Below are positions 17,076-26,729 of a stretch of 64,000 nucleotides of DNA, in pieces. The position numbers and the translations under genes were made by a program. The stretch spans positions 186,001-250,000 of the forward strand of contig JABTUS010000003.1 of assembly GCA_015075305.1 (NCBI GenBank), read 5' to 3'. Position 1 is the first letter of the stretch; every line of letters begins with the position of its first letter. The DNA is from Opitutaceae bacterium. GTDB taxonomy: Bacteria; Verrucomicrobiota; Verrucomicrobiia; Opitutales; Opitutaceae. The notes under the pieces were generated by a model. That model made no database searches. It was not told the DNA's origin and saw only the letters and a list, made by a program, of their open reading frames with translations.

Positions 17076-17771
17076 CTGGAGGGGCATGCTTTGTCGTGCC
17101 CAGGGGACGCGCGTCGCAAAACGCCGCCGGATGGTTTTCACGCGAAGCAGCAGAGCTGAGGAGGGAAAGAAGAGTGGCTGGGGCTTCCAGCCCGCAGTCA
17201 TCCTTGGGATCAATGGGAAGGTGGAATGCCGAGGTCGGAGATCGGAATGTTTTCACGCGGAGGCGCGCAGCACGCGGAGAAAGGAGCTCGCAAACAGGCG
17301 GACCATGGCAGCCCACGGCAATGCGCGAGGCGATCGCGCCAACGGATTCTCGGTCGGCTGAGCGCGCTTAAGGTGCACACCATGGCGGCATGGGTGAATG
17401 AATGCGCACCAACGGAACCTGGATCGAGCGCGCTGAAGGCGCAGGTCATGGCAGCCCATGGCAACGCCATGGGTTTCGCCGGCAGCAAGAATCTTGAGCC
17501 CTGAAGGGGCGATCCACGGTGCGGTTGTGACAGGCGTTGGGCCGCCCCTTCAGGGCTCGGGTTTGGTGTTTGGGAATGGAACCCCGGGCGGTGCCCGGGG
17601 CTGGTGTTGGTGCGCCCCTTTGGGGCTGGGGAAAAATTCAATCCGTCGAACCGGTCACGACGGAGCGTGCCCCTCCAAAACTATTTGCATCCGCCTTCCG
17701 AACTGGAGGGGCGCGCTTCGTCGTGACCAGGGGACGCGCGTCACGAAACGCCGCCGGAATGTTTTCACGCA
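17076..17771. repeat. Composite palindromic intergenic repeat, copy 1 (before fliO)
   Basis: About 0.7 kb, nearly identical to segments at 20491-21155, 24780-25456 and 56368-56997. It contains an ordered set of hairpins: GAGCCCTGAAGGGGCG facing CGCCCCTTCAGGGCTC; CCCCGGGC facing GCCCGGGG; CCCATGGC facing GCCATGGG; and the pair beginning GGTCACGACGGAGCGTGC and ending in its inverse complement near 17745. Short reading frames inside are interrupted and not conserved in frame between copies. I see no gene here; it fills most of the gap between the 107-residue ORF and fliO. Confidence 0.9.
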
Positions 17772-17907
17772 GACCTGTCGCTTTCACAAAACGCCCGAAT
17801 TCCCCACCCGGCTTTCAGGCGGGCAAATCCTGCCGGTCGCTGGTCGGGGTTCGCACGCACGCCGGTTTTCCACCGGTTGCGCGCCATTAGAGTCTCAGAA
17901 AGGATTG

Positions 17908-17913
17908 TATAAT
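17908..17913 (+). promoter_or_regulatory. Possible sigma-70 -10 box upstream of fliO
   Basis: TATAAT lies about 60 bases before the fliO start, just past repeat copy 1. No convincing TTGACA-like -35 is found at 15-18 bp spacing (the region reads CCATTAGAG), so this is weak. If real it would give fliO-fliP-fliQ-fliR a separate promoter after the repeat insertion. Confidence 0.3.
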
Positions 17914-17971
17914 AGCGACATCCATGATTCCTGTCGGCGCTGGCACGCATTTCGCTTAGCGGAGGCAGCGC

Positions 17972-18430
17972 ATGAGGATTTCCTCCCATCCCTTTACCAG
18001 CGTCACCCGCTGGCTGATAGTGGTAGTCGGCTGCGCCGTTTTGGAGACGGCGCAGCTGATGAGGGCCGAGGAACCGGCCGCTCCGGTTCCCGCTCGCGCA
18101 CCGGAGACGATCATTTTTCCGCAGGGTTCCTCAGAGAATCCGGGGGGACTGATTCCGGCGAAGGATCGTGGTGGTCGCTCCTGGGGCGTCCTGATTGCCG
18201 CGCTGCTTCTCGCCAGTGCAGGGGCCTGGTTTCTGATCAAACGGCGCTCGGCGGGGCCGCTCGGCGGCGCAAAGGGTGAGCGCCGCATCCAGATCGAGGA
18301 GACTCGTTCGCTCGGCAACCGCCAGTACCTCGTCGTCGCGGACTACGAAGGCAGCAAATTTTTGATCGGTGTCACGCCGGGGCAGATTCAGATGCTCGCA
18401 TCCTTGAAGTCCTCCCAGAAACCGTCGTGA
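17972..18430 (+). CDS. fliO: Flagellar export apparatus protein FliO
   Basis: 152 residues. An N-terminal hydrophobic segment (about 13-30) resembles a signal peptide, a second membrane segment is about 69-88 (WGVLIAALLLASAGAWFLI), and the cytoplasmic C-terminus has the FliO pattern IEETRSLGNRQYLVVADYEG-KFLIGVT. FliO assists FliP ring assembly in the export gate. Its stop overlaps the fliP GTG start by 4 bases (GTGA). Confidence 0.9.
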   Translation: MRISSHPFTSVTRWLIVVVGCAVLETAQLMRAEEPAAPVPARAPETIIFPQGSSENPGGLIPAKDRGGRSWGVLIAALLLASAGAWFLIKRRSAGPLGGAKGERRIQIEETRSLGNRQYLVVADYEGSKFLIGVTPGQIQMLASLKSSQKPS

Positions 18431-19335
18431 AACCACAGCCCTTCGGTCAGTTTGCGCTCTTGAATTTCAGGTCTGGGCTCCTCGCCTGCCTCGTCGCGCT
18501 GATTTTCCTGGGCGCTCCGCTGCGGGGTCAGGCGCCAGCACCGGCACCCGCACCTCCGCCGGCCACCGAGTCCACGTCTCCCTCCGCAGGCACGTCGGCA
18601 GCACAGCCTCCGTCCGGTGCCTCGATAGCTCTGCCGCCACCGGGTGCGGGAGGAACGGCGAGCCCGCTGCGGCTGAACATCGGCCTCGAAGGCACGGGAA
18701 AGCCGGGCGACGTCGGAGTCGCGATCCAGCTCGTGGTCGTGATGACCCTGCTGACGCTCGCGCCGTCGCTGATCATTCTGATGACGAGCTTCACGCGCAT
18801 TGTCATTGTGCTGGGTTTCGTGCGCACCGCGCTGGGAGTGCCCTCGGCGCCATCGAATCAGATTGTGATCGGGCTCTCGCTTTTTCTGACGTTTTTTCTG
18901 ATGGGACCGGTTTTCGAACAAATCAACAGCGACGCCCTGCAGCCGTACCTGGCGGGTCAGGCGACGTCCGGTGATGCCTTTGAGAAGGCGACCGTGCCCC
19001 TGCGTGCCTTCATGCTCAAGCAGACACGCACGCGCGATCTCGAATTTTTTCTGCAGCTCGGGCGCTTTCCTCCGACACGCGTGGATGAACTGCCGATGCG
19101 TGTGGTCATTCCCGCCTTCGTGGTCAGCGAACTGCAGACCGCCTTCCAAATGGGGTTCATGCTGTTCCTCCCCTTCCTGGTTGTGGATTTCCTGGTTTCC
19201 TCGGTGCTGATGGCGCTCGGCATGATGATGATGCCGCCGGCGATCGTCTCACTGCCGTTCAAGCTGCTGCTCTTCGTCCTTGTCGATGGCTGGCACCTCG
19301 TGGTGAAGAGCCTCGTGGACAGCTTTCACACATAG
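18427..19335 (+). CDS. fliP: Flagellar export gate protein FliP
   Basis: 302 residues from GTG 18427. It has a cleavable-type signal peptide (about 1-36), a Pro/Ala-rich linker (36-80), then the FliP core with membrane helices VVVMTLLTLAPSLIILMTSF, QIVIGLSLFLTFFLM and MGFMLFLPFLVVDFLVSSVL; RIVIVLGFVRTALG is a hallmark block. FliP, FliQ and FliR form the export gate within the MS ring. Confidence 0.97.
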   Translation: MKPQPFGQFALLNFRSGLLACLVALIFLGAPLRGQAPAPAPAPPPATESTSPSAGTSAAQPPSGASIALPPPGAGGTASPLRLNIGLEGTGKPGDVGVAIQLVVVMTLLTLAPSLIILMTSFTRIVIVLGFVRTALGVPSAPSNQIVIGLSLFLTFFLMGPVFEQINSDALQPYLAGQATSGDAFEKATVPLRAFMLKQTRTRDLEFFLQLGRFPPTRVDELPMRVVIPAFVVSELQTAFQMGFMLFLPFLVVDFLVSSVLMALGMMMMPPAIVSLPFKLLLFVLVDGWHLVVKSLVDSFHT

Positions 19336-19369
19336 GCCATTTCCAACCCGATCCCAAACCCTCTCCCCT

Positions 19370-19639
19370 GTGAACCCGGAACTTGCCATCGATATCTTCA
19401 AGAACGTGATCACGTTCTCAATCTACACGGTCGCCCCTTTTCTCGGGGTGATGCTGATCATCGGATTCGCCATGAGTCTCTTTCAGTCAGTGACCAGCAT
19501 CCAGGAGCAGACGCTGACCTTTGCCCCCAAGCTTGTGGCGCTTGCGGGCCTGCTGATTCTGCTGGCTCCCTGGCTGCTGAGATCCATTTCGGAATTTGCG
19601 ACGATGATGATCACGCGAATGGCGACATTGGGCAACTGA
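19370..19639 (+). CDS. fliQ: Flagellar export gate protein FliQ
   Basis: 89 residues from GTG 19370. There are two membrane helices (about 13-35 and 52-72) around the conserved FQSVTSIQEQTLTFAPKL loop. The start codon follows a C/T tract (ctctcccct) rather than a Shine-Dalgarno site. It assembles four copies around the FliP5-FliR1 core. Confidence 0.96.
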   Translation: MNPELAIDIFKNVITFSIYTVAPFLGVMLIIGFAMSLFQSVTSIQEQTLTFAPKLVALAGLLILLAPWLLRSISEFATMMITRMATLGN

Positions 19640-19662
19640 ACAGCGGAGGGAGGGATGTTTCC

Positions 19663-20412
19663 ATGCCGATCGACCTGGTGTTCGCCTGGTTGATGGTTTT
19701 TCTCCGGAGCCTCGGAGTAGTCCTGCTTTTTCCGACGCTGGCGGGGCGTCCGCTGCCGGTCATGCTGCGTGTGGCCATGGCGGCGTGCCTGGCCTCGATC
19801 CTCTACGGCATTGTCCGCGGAAGTCAGTTTCCGGCTGGGATTGGCGGACTGATATATGCCGCGGGAGGCGAGGTGATTCTCGGGCTTGTTTTCGGATTCA
19901 TTGCACGGCTTGCCTTCGCCGCGGTTGAGCTGGCGGGACGGCTGATTGCAAACGAGATCGGCCTGATGGCGGCGCCGGGATTTGACGTGCCGCAGCCGGC
20001 ACAGGAACCCCTGCCGTCGTTTCTGTCGATATTTGCGGGAGTGCTGTTCTTTCTTTTTGGCGCGCACCTGAGCGCGCTCACGGCGTTTCTGCGCAGCTTC
20101 GAACTCGCCCCCGCGGGCGCTCCCGCATTCAGCGACGGCACGATACTCTCGCTGATCGTGCAAACGGCGCATGTCATCGATCTCGGATTCCGCATCGCCG
20201 CGCCGTTCATCGCGTTGAACTTTCTCGTCAACCTGGCGTTTTCCGTGCTTGGCCGGGCGGTGCCGAAGATGGGAGTTTTTGTCCTGAGTTATCCGCTGCG
20301 CATACTGGCTGGGTTCACCCTGCTTGCGGGTGCGGGCGGATTGATTGCGCGGTACCTCTGGACGGAATTTGACGCGATGCCCTTCAGGATCCTGGAGATC
20401 CTGCCGCATTGA
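19663..20412 (+). CDS. fliR: Flagellar export gate protein FliR
   Basis: 249 residues, polytopic with about six membrane segments. Typical blocks: RSLGVVLLFPTLAGRPLPVMLRVAMA near the N-terminus, EVILGLVFGFIARLAFAAVELAG, and PKMGVFVLSYPLRILAGF near the C-terminus. It has one of the few Shine-Dalgarno-like leaders here (GGAGGGAGGGATG upstream). The gene ends directly before repeat copy 2. Confidence 0.95.
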   Translation: MPIDLVFAWLMVFLRSLGVVLLFPTLAGRPLPVMLRVAMAACLASILYGIVRGSQFPAGIGGLIYAAGGEVILGLVFGFIARLAFAAVELAGRLIANEIGLMAAPGFDVPQPAQEPLPSFLSIFAGVLFFLFGAHLSALTAFLRSFELAPAGAPAFSDGTILSLIVQTAHVIDLGFRIAAPFIALNFLVNLAFSVLGRAVPKMGVFVLSYPLRILAGFTLLAGAGGLIARYLWTEFDAMPFRILEILPH

Positions 20413-20490
20413 ACCACGGATCTGCCGGCGAGCAGGCGGAGGCGCGGAGCACGCGGAGGGGAGAATCGGAGGGCGAAGCCCAATTTGTGA

Positions 20491-21155
20491 ACTGGAGGGG
20501 CATGCTTTGTCATGCCCTGGGGACGCCCCTCGCAAAACGCCGCCGGATGGTTTTCACGCGAAGCAGCAGAGCAGAGGAGGGAAAGAAGAGTGGCTCGGGC
20601 TTCCAGACCGCAGTCATCCTTGGGATCAATTTGAAGGTAAAATGCAGAGGTCGGAGATCGGATGGTTTTCACGCGGAGACGCGGAGCACGCGGAGAAAGG
20701 AGCCCGCAAACGGTCGGACCACGGCAGCCCATGGCAATGCGCGAGGCGATCGCGCCAATGGATTCTCGGTCGAGCGCCCTTAAGGCGCACACCATGTCGG
20801 CATGGGTGAATGAATGCGCACCAACGGAACCTGGATCGAGCGCGCTGAAGGCGCAGGTCATGGCAGCCCATGGCAACGCCATGGGTTTCGACGGCAGCAA
20901 GAATCTTGAGCCCTGAAGGGGCGATCCACGGTGCGATTGTGACAGGCGTTGGGCCGCCCCTTCAGGGCTCGGGTTTGGTGTTTGGGAATGGAACCCCGGG
21001 CGATGCCCGGGGCTGGTGCTGGTACGCCCCGTTGGGGCTGGGGAAAATTCAATCCGTTGAACCGGTCACGACAAAGCGTGCCCCTCCAAAATTGTTTGCA
21101 TCCACCTTCCGAACTGGAGGGGCATGCTTTGTCATGCCCAGGGGACGCGCGTCGA
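20491..21155. repeat. Composite palindromic intergenic repeat, copy 2 (between fliR and flhB)
   Basis: This copy is in the same orientation and order as copy 1, with most differences being single substitutions. It again carries the GAGCCCTGAAGGGGCG hairpin, the CCCCGGGCGATGCCCGGGG hairpin and the GGTCACGAC...GTGACC-type inverted arms. It is preceded by a G/A/C-rich segment (20430-20470) resembling the GCGGAGCACGCGGAG block inside the repeat. 21156-21365 is unique sequence leading into the flhB promoter; I see no gene in 20413-21398. Confidence 0.9.
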
Positions 21156-21365
21156 GCTGCCCCGACTGGATGACACCAAACCGCCATTCCGAGACGCCTT
21201 CATCCGGTTCGAATCCGGATTGATCCGTGGTTGAAACTTCCGAGGTTTTCGTTCGGTCCATCCGTGGTTGCTCCCACTGCAAATTTTGCCGCTCCAGCAA
21301 CCGTGCGCCGGAGACAATTTCGTAACAATCACACCAACAGAACTATCCAGGAGCCCAACGCATGC

Positions 21366-21381
21366 TGGCACTGTCCTTGCA
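21366..21381 (+). promoter_or_regulatory. Sigma-54 (-24/-12) promoter of flhB-flhA
   Basis: TGGCACTGTCCTTGCA has the RpoN TGGCAC and TTGCA boxes at exact spacing. The -12 C is at 21380, so transcription should begin near 21392, about 7 bases before the flhB ATG at 21399. GGGAGG sits at the predicted transcript start. This allows flhBA expression independently of the upstream operon, which repeat copy 2 separates. Confidence 0.85.
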
Positions 21382-21398
21382 TTGCCTGACGGGAGGCC

Positions 21399-22523
21399 AT
21401 GGCTGACCACAACGACGACTCAAAAACCGAGCTGCCGACAGACAAGCGGAAGACGGAGGCCATGGATCGTGGTCAGTTCGCGAAGACGCCTGAACTTCAG
21501 GTCGTCGCCATGCTTGTCGCGGCATTGGGCGTCTTTTCCATGAGCCTTGCCGGTGGCACGCGCGAAGTCGCGGCGCTGGCCACGCTTTTCTGGCGGGATC
21601 TCGGTGCCGCGCGACTGGAGATTTCAACCCTGCCGGATCAGCTCGACGATGTCGGACTCGTCCTCGCCCGAGTCCTGATTCCCGTGATCGTTGCCACCAC
21701 GGCCGCGACTCTGCTGGCGGGTGGGTTCCAGACGGGCTTCCGGATTTCCCCGAAGGCGCTGGGCGTCAAGTTCGAGCGGCTCGACATTGTGCAGGGATGC
21801 CAGCGGCTGTTTTCGAAAACCACGATGATGCATGGGCTGATCGATTTTCTGAAAATGCTCGGCATCGGGCTGGTCCTCTGGATGGCGGCGAAGAATCTGC
21901 TTTCGGATCCGCTGTTCAGTGCGCCCGTCGAAAGCGCCTATCTCGGAGGATTTCTCCACCGCGCCACGATGGAGTTCTTTGCGAAGCTGCTGCTCGCCCT
22001 CGGCATCATCGCCGCCCTGAGCTACGCGTATGAGCGCTTCAAGACGCTGAGCGAGATGCGCATGACGCGGCAGGAGGTGAAGGACGAGCACAAGCAATCC
22101 GAGGGCGACGCCAACACCAAGAGCGCCATGCGGCGCATGGGTCGCCGCCTCCTCCAGAAGCAGATGCTTGGTGCTGTCGCGACGGCCGACGTCGTCGTCA
22201 CCAACCCGACCCACTTTGCTGTCGCGCTGAAATACGAACGCGGCAAGGACAACGCCCCTGTCGTGCTGGCGAAGGGCGACAACCGCTTTGCGCTGCGCAT
22301 CAAGGCGCTGGCGGCGGAGCACGGCGTGCCCATGGTGGAGAATCGCCCCGTTGCGCGCATGCTTTTCAGCGTGGGCAGGGTGGGCGAGCCGATTCCGAGT
22401 GAACTCTACCAGGCCGTAGCCGGCATTCTCGCCTTCGTCTACAAGACCCACCGCCTGTACTTCCACGAATTGAAGATGCGCCGCACCGTCGCGGAAAGCG
22501 CGGAACTGCGGGGCGTTGCCTGA
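21399..22523 (+). CDS. flhB: Flagellar export switch protein FlhB
   Basis: 374 residues. A hydrophilic N-terminus (KTELPTDKRKTEAMDRGQFAKTPEL) is followed by four membrane helices (about 32-215) and the cytoplasmic FlhBC domain carrying the autocleavage motif NPTH (in VVTNPTHFAVALKYE, about 267-281). FlhB cleaves between Asn and Pro and, with FliK, switches export from rod/hook to filament substrates. The first gene of the flhB-flhA unit. Confidence 0.97.
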   Translation: MADHNDDSKTELPTDKRKTEAMDRGQFAKTPELQVVAMLVAALGVFSMSLAGGTREVAALATLFWRDLGAARLEISTLPDQLDDVGLVLARVLIPVIVATTAATLLAGGFQTGFRISPKALGVKFERLDIVQGCQRLFSKTTMMHGLIDFLKMLGIGLVLWMAAKNLLSDPLFSAPVESAYLGGFLHRATMEFFAKLLLALGIIAALSYAYERFKTLSEMRMTRQEVKDEHKQSEGDANTKSAMRRMGRRLLQKQMLGAVATADVVVTNPTHFAVALKYERGKDNAPVVLAKGDNRFALRIKALAAEHGVPMVENRPVARMLFSVGRVGEPIPSELYQAVAGILAFVYKTHRLYFHELKMRRTVAESAELRGVA

Positions 22524-22559
22524 CCGTGATCCCATCCCGTTTTCATCACTGACACTTTC

Positions 22560-24773
22560 ATGGCCTCCGCCGCTGCCACCAGTCCTGCAATCGTACCCGC
22601 AACATCGCCTTCGAAGGGAGCCGGTGTCGACCTGTTGAAACGCGCCGATTTGATTTTCACGGGTGCGCTTTTCATGACCGTGCTCATGCTGCTGGTGCCA
22701 TTGCCCGCACTGGCGCTCGATGTCATGCTCGCGCTGCAGATGGGTGTCTCCCTGCTGATGCTGCTCATCGTGATCTATGTGAAGGATCCGCCCGAGTTTG
22801 CCGGATTTCCCACGCTGCTGCTCGCACTCACACTCTTTCGTCTGGCGCTCAACATCTGCTCCACACGGCTGATTCTCACCAAGGGCGAGGCCGGCCACGT
22901 GATCGAGTCCTTCGGCCACTTTGTCATCCAGGGCAACTACATCGTCGGCTTCGTCGTCTTCCTGATCCTCGTCGTGATCAACTTCGTGGTCATCACCAAG
23001 GGTGCCGGCCGCATCGCGGAAGTGAGCGCGCGGTTCACCCTCGACGCCCTGCCCGGCAAGCAGATGGCCATCGATGCCGAGCTGAACGCGGGCATCATCG
23101 ACGAGGCGACCGCCACAGCGCGCCGGCAGAAGGTGCAGAAGGAGGCGGATTTCTACGGTGCGATGGACGGTGCGTCCAAGTTCGTGCGCGGCGACGCCAT
23201 CGCCGGCATCCTCATCACGCTCGTCAACGTCATCGGCGGTTTTGCCATCGGCGTGCTGCAGATGGACATGACGCTTTCCGAAGCGGCGACGAAGTTCACG
23301 CTGCTGTCGATCGGTGACGGCCTCGTCTCGCAGATTCCCGCGCTGATCGTTTCGGTCGGAGCCGGCATTCTGGTTACGCGTGCGGCGGGGACCGGAAATC
23401 TTGGCCAGCAGATCGGCGGGCAGTTGGTACGCTACCCGCGCGCGATCGGCATCTCTGCGGCGATGCTCGCCGTATTCGGCCTCATGCCCGGCATGCCTGC
23501 GCTTCCATTTTTGAGTCTCGCAATCGTCGGCGGTTACATCGCCCGCATTCTCAAGCAGCAGCAGCGCGTCGATGATGCATCGGCGGAGATTGCCGCGGCG
23601 ACAACCAAGGCCGCGGGCTCGGGCAAGGCACCGGCCACCGGCAAGGACGGTGCGTCCGCCGCGGGAAAATCGGCCATCTCCGAGGATCTGCGCAGACTTG
23701 TCGATCTCGACGTGTTTGCGATCGAGATTGGTTACGGGTTGCTGCCCCTTGCGGATGCCAAGCAGGGAGGCGATCTGCTGGCGCGGGTCACGGGAGTTCG
23801 CAAGACACTCGCACGCGAGAAGGGCATCCTGGTACCGCCGGTCTCCGTGCGCGACAATCTCGAACTCGAGGCAAACGAGTACCGCTTCCTGCTCCGCGGA
23901 AAGACGGTTGCCAAGGGCCAGGTGCAGCCGGGCCGCAGCATGGCCATGAATGTTTCGAACAGCACGGTCGCGCTTCGCGGCCTGCCGACGCGCGAGCCGG
24001 TGTTCGGGCTCGAGGCGGTGTGGATCGACGAGGCGGAACGCAAGACAGCGGAACTCAATGGCTACACGGTGGTGGATCCGTCGTCCGTGATGATCACGCA
24101 TGTTTCCGAGACGCTCAAGAATGTCGCGCACCTGCTGCTCGGCCGCCAGGACGTGCAGACGCTGATCGATCACCTGAAGGAGTCGCACCCCGCGCTCATC
24201 TCCGAGCTGATTCCCGACCTCGTCAATCTCGGCATCATTCAGCGAGTCCTGCAGAACCTCCTGCGGGAAAATCTGTCGATTCTCAATCTGCCGCTTGTAC
24301 TTGAGTGCATTGGCGACTTTGCGGGTGTCACGAAGAACCCCGACGATCTCAGCGAGCTCGCACGCCGGCGACTGGGACTTTATTTCGTGCCAGAGCTCGA
24401 GTGTCGCCCGGGAATGCTGAAGGCGGCGACGTTTGATCCAAGGCTCGAGCAGGTGCTGGTTGCGCGCATTCATCGCACGCCGAGCGAAGTGGGGCTGGCG
24501 CTTGACCCGATGCTGGGGCGTCACCTGCTGACGGAAATCAACGCGCGCGTGGCGGAGTTCACGAAGGAGAATCTCACGCCGGTGCTTGTGGTCAGCACCG
24601 AGTTGAGGCTCGCGCTGAAACGCTTTTTTGAGCCATCGTTCCCGAGGCTGGTGGTCCTGGCCTTCCAGGAGCTTCCGGCGACGACGGAAATCGAGAACAC
24701 CGCGATCATCACGATCCCGCCGCAGATCGCAGCCCGCCTGGAGTCGCCCGCGCCCGCGCTGCGGGCGGCGTAA
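22560..24773 (+). CDS. flhA: Flagellar export gate protein FlhA
   Basis: 737 residues. The N-terminal half holds about eight membrane helices and the FHIPEP block (KDPPEFAGFPTLLLALTLFRLALN, with GRIAEVSARFTLDALPGKQMAIDAELNAG). The C-terminal half (about 370-737) is the cytoplasmic ring domain that binds chaperone-substrate complexes. A low-complexity Ala/Lys/Gly linker lies at about 340-370. It forms the nonameric gate under FliPQR. It is 36 bp after flhB, with a C/T-rich leader. Confidence 0.97.
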   Translation: MASAAATSPAIVPATSPSKGAGVDLLKRADLIFTGALFMTVLMLLVPLPALALDVMLALQMGVSLLMLLIVIYVKDPPEFAGFPTLLLALTLFRLALNICSTRLILTKGEAGHVIESFGHFVIQGNYIVGFVVFLILVVINFVVITKGAGRIAEVSARFTLDALPGKQMAIDAELNAGIIDEATATARRQKVQKEADFYGAMDGASKFVRGDAIAGILITLVNVIGGFAIGVLQMDMTLSEAATKFTLLSIGDGLVSQIPALIVSVGAGILVTRAAGTGNLGQQIGGQLVRYPRAIGISAAMLAVFGLMPGMPALPFLSLAIVGGYIARILKQQQRVDDASAEIAAATTKAAGSGKAPATGKDGASAAGKSAISEDLRRLVDLDVFAIEIGYGLLPLADAKQGGDLLARVTGVRKTLAREKGILVPPVSVRDNLELEANEYRFLLRGKTVAKGQVQPGRSMAMNVSNSTVALRGLPTREPVFGLEAVWIDEAERKTAELNGYTVVDPSSVMITHVSETLKNVAHLLLGRQDVQTLIDHLKESHPALISELIPDLVNLGIIQRVLQNLLRENLSILNLPLVLECIGDFAGVTKNPDDLSELARRRLGLYFVPELECRPGMLKAATFDPRLEQVLVARIHRTPSEVGLALDPMLGRHLLTEINARVAEFTKENLTPVLVVSTELRLALKRFFEPSFPRLVVLAFQELPATTEIENTAIITIPPQIAARLESPAPALRAA

Positions 24774-24779
24774 CGGGCG

Positions 24780-25456
24780 TGGTGGATCGAGCGCGCTGAA
24801 GGCGCAGGCCATGGCAACGCCATGGGTTTCGACGGAAGGAACAATTTTGAGCCCTGAAGGGGCGATCCACGGTGCGATTGTGACAGGCGTTGGGCCGCCC
24901 CTTCAGGGCTTGAGTTTGGTGTTTGGGAATGGAACCCCGGGCGATGCCCGGGGCTGGTGCTGGTGCGCCCCTTTGGGGCTGGGGAAAAATTCAATCCGTC
25001 GAACCGGTCACGACGGAGCGTGCCTCTCCAAAATTGCTTGCATCCGCCTTCCGGCCTGGAGGGGCATGCTTTGTCATGCCCTGGGGACGCGCCTCGCAAA
25101 ACGCCGCCGGAATGTTTTCACGCGGAGGCTCGAAGCAGAGGAGGGAAAGAAAAGTGGCTCGGGCTTCCAGCCCGCAGTCATTTCGAGGATCAATTTGAAG
25201 GAGGCATGCAGAGGTCGGAGATCGGAATGGTTTCACGCGGAGACGCAGAGCACGCGGAGAAAGGACAGTGCAAACGGGCGGACCACGGCAGCCCATGGTA
25301 ATGCGGGAGGTGATCGCATCAACCGATCCTGGATCGAGCGCGCTGAAGGCGCAGGCCACGGCAGCCCATGGCAACGCCATGGGTTTCGACGGGAGCAATA
25401 ATTTTGAGCCCTGAAGGGGCGATCCACGGTGCGATTGTGACAGGCGTTGGGCAGGA
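24780..25456. repeat. Composite palindromic intergenic repeat, copy 3, permuted (between flhA and flhF)
   Basis: It contains the same modules as copies 1 and 2 but in circularly permuted order: it starts with the GGATCGAGCGCGCTGAAGG module, runs through the hairpins and the GGTCACGAC arm, continues with the GTTTTCACGCGGAG module, and then repeats the GGATCGAGCGCGCTGAAGG and GAGCCCTGAAGGGGCG modules. This is what recombination between tandem units would leave. No gene is seen in 24774-25580. Confidence 0.88.
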
Positions 25457-25580
25457 TTCGGCAAATTCTGCCGATGGCTCGCGCTTCCGCTTTTCGACAT
25501 CGGCTCGTCTAGGCAATCAACCCTAGATAGAATCTCGTAAGTATCGTTGTGATAAAACGATAAGGTTCAGTCTTTGAGAT

Positions 25581-25596
25581 TGGCATGAATATGGCA
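25581..25596 (+). promoter_or_regulatory. Sigma-54-like promoter of flhF
   Basis: TGGCATGAATATGGCA keeps the invariant GG and GC at exact -24/-12 spacing with two mismatches to TGGCACG-N4-TTGCA. The predicted start is about 25607, 4 bases before the flhF ATG (25611), the same tight layout seen at flgB, flhB and flgF. Confidence 0.65.
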
Positions 25597-25610
25597 TCAG
25601 GCGGTGCCGA

Positions 25611-26717
25611 ATGTCCCCTTCCGCTGCTGCCATTGCTGAAAATCGTTCCCCGGCCAATGCGATCTACAAGCTCGTCGTGCGGTCTGCGGATGAGGCGGTT
25701 CAGGCGATTCGGACGCAGCTCGGCGAAAACGCCAAGGTCCTGTCCGTAAGGCAGCTTCCCGGCCAGGGACTCTCGGGACTCTTCGGTCGCCCGCGGCTCG
25801 AGGTGATTGCTCAGATCGATTCGGGTGAAACCGCTGAGTCTGCGCAGCCCTCGAAAGACCCGGCCGCGTCGTCGCCGACACCAAACGCGGCGGAACAGCT
25901 TCAGGATGACGCAAAGGCATCCGGCAGAGCGACCGTTTCGGCTTCTGCGGCGCGGGCAGCGTCGCCGGCCCTGCAGCTTCCCGATCTGCTTCGACGTTCC
26001 GGATTTTCCGAGACATTGGTCGCGCGACTGCAGACTGCTCCAGCGGGTGCGTCTCCCGCTCCGCTGCATCGTGCGCTCGCGGATTTCGGTCAGACGTTGC
26101 GCACTTCGTCCACCTCCCAAGCCTCTCGGCCGCTGCCATCGCGCGTGGCATTCATGGGCACGGCCGGATCGGGTCGAACGACGGCTCTTTCGAAGTGGCT
26201 GTCACAGTGCGTTTTTGTTCAGGGGCGCAAGGGCCGGGTGATAAAGGCCGAGTTCGATCGTCCCAACCTTGCGGAAGGGCTTTCCGTTTTCTGCGAGGCG
26301 CTCGGACTTTCGCTGGATCACCATGTTCCCGGCGAACCCGGTGAGCGCACGATCCCTGATGTCGCGGCGAAGGAATTTGTTTTCGTCGATCTTCCGGCGC
26401 TCTCCCTGCAGCCGTCGGAAAACGCCGGCATGGTTCGTTTTCTCGACACCGAGCGCATCGACGGCCGCGTGCTGGTCCTCAATGCGCTGCATGATCTTTC
26501 AAGCCTGCGCGCGGCCTACAACGCGGGCCGGGCGGCCGGTGCCACGCACCTGGTTTTCACGCATCTCGACGAGCTCGGTCAGTGGGGAAAGCTCCTCGAT
26601 TTCCTGATCGATGCCGACGTGGCGCCGCTCTTCCTCGCCACCGGACCGAGTCTGACGGGCGACCTCGAGGTGGATGCCGTGGGCGCCGTCCTTCGAAAAA
26701 CGCTCCCGGGCTCCTGA
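25611..26717 (+). CDS. flhF: FlhF-like SRP-GTPase homologue with degenerate nucleotide-binding motifs
   Basis: 368 residues. The N-terminal B domain (VRSADEAVQAIRTQLGENAKVLSVRQL, about 23-49) is typical of FlhF. An Ala/Ser-rich linker (70-120) and an N-domain-like helix bundle follow, then the G domain from about 176. The P-loop is GTAGSGRT (183-190): Arg189 (codon CGA at 26175) replaces the Lys that contacts nucleotide phosphates. The DTAG motif is replaced by VDLPAL (259-264) and the TKxD motif by THLD (317-320). GTP binding or hydrolysis is therefore doubtful. FlhF normally sets flagellar position and number together with FlhG; no flhG follows. Confidence 0.85.
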   Translation: MSPSAAAIAENRSPANAIYKLVVRSADEAVQAIRTQLGENAKVLSVRQLPGQGLSGLFGRPRLEVIAQIDSGETAESAQPSKDPAASSPTPNAAEQLQDDAKASGRATVSASAARAASPALQLPDLLRRSGFSETLVARLQTAPAGASPAPLHRALADFGQTLRTSSTSQASRPLPSRVAFMGTAGSGRTTALSKWLSQCVFVQGRKGRVIKAEFDRPNLAEGLSVFCEALGLSLDHHVPGEPGERTIPDVAAKEFVFVDLPALSLQPSENAGMVRFLDTERIDGRVLVLNALHDLSSLRAAYNAGRAAGATHLVFTHLDELGQWGKLLDFLIDADVAPLFLATGPSLTGDLEVDAVGAVLRKTLPGS

Positions 26718-26729
26718 GAACCGACCGCC

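Noticed and set aside
21156-21365. Gene between repeat copy 2 and the flhB promoter
   Set aside because: Frames are short, lack family features and have no consistent codon bias; the sequence looks like an untranslated upstream region.
21624-24812. Open minus-strand frame of 1062 codons opposite flhB and flhA
   Set aside because: It is antisense shadow of high-GC3 genes: the plus strand encodes full-length FlhB and FlhA with all motifs, and the minus-strand translation is His/Arg/Gln-rich without any domain.
17076-25456. Possible CRISPR array or coding genes in the repeated regions
   Set aside because: Repeats are long mosaic blocks hundreds of bases in length with internal hairpins, not short regularly spaced repeats with unique spacers; the small frames within are not conserved between copies.
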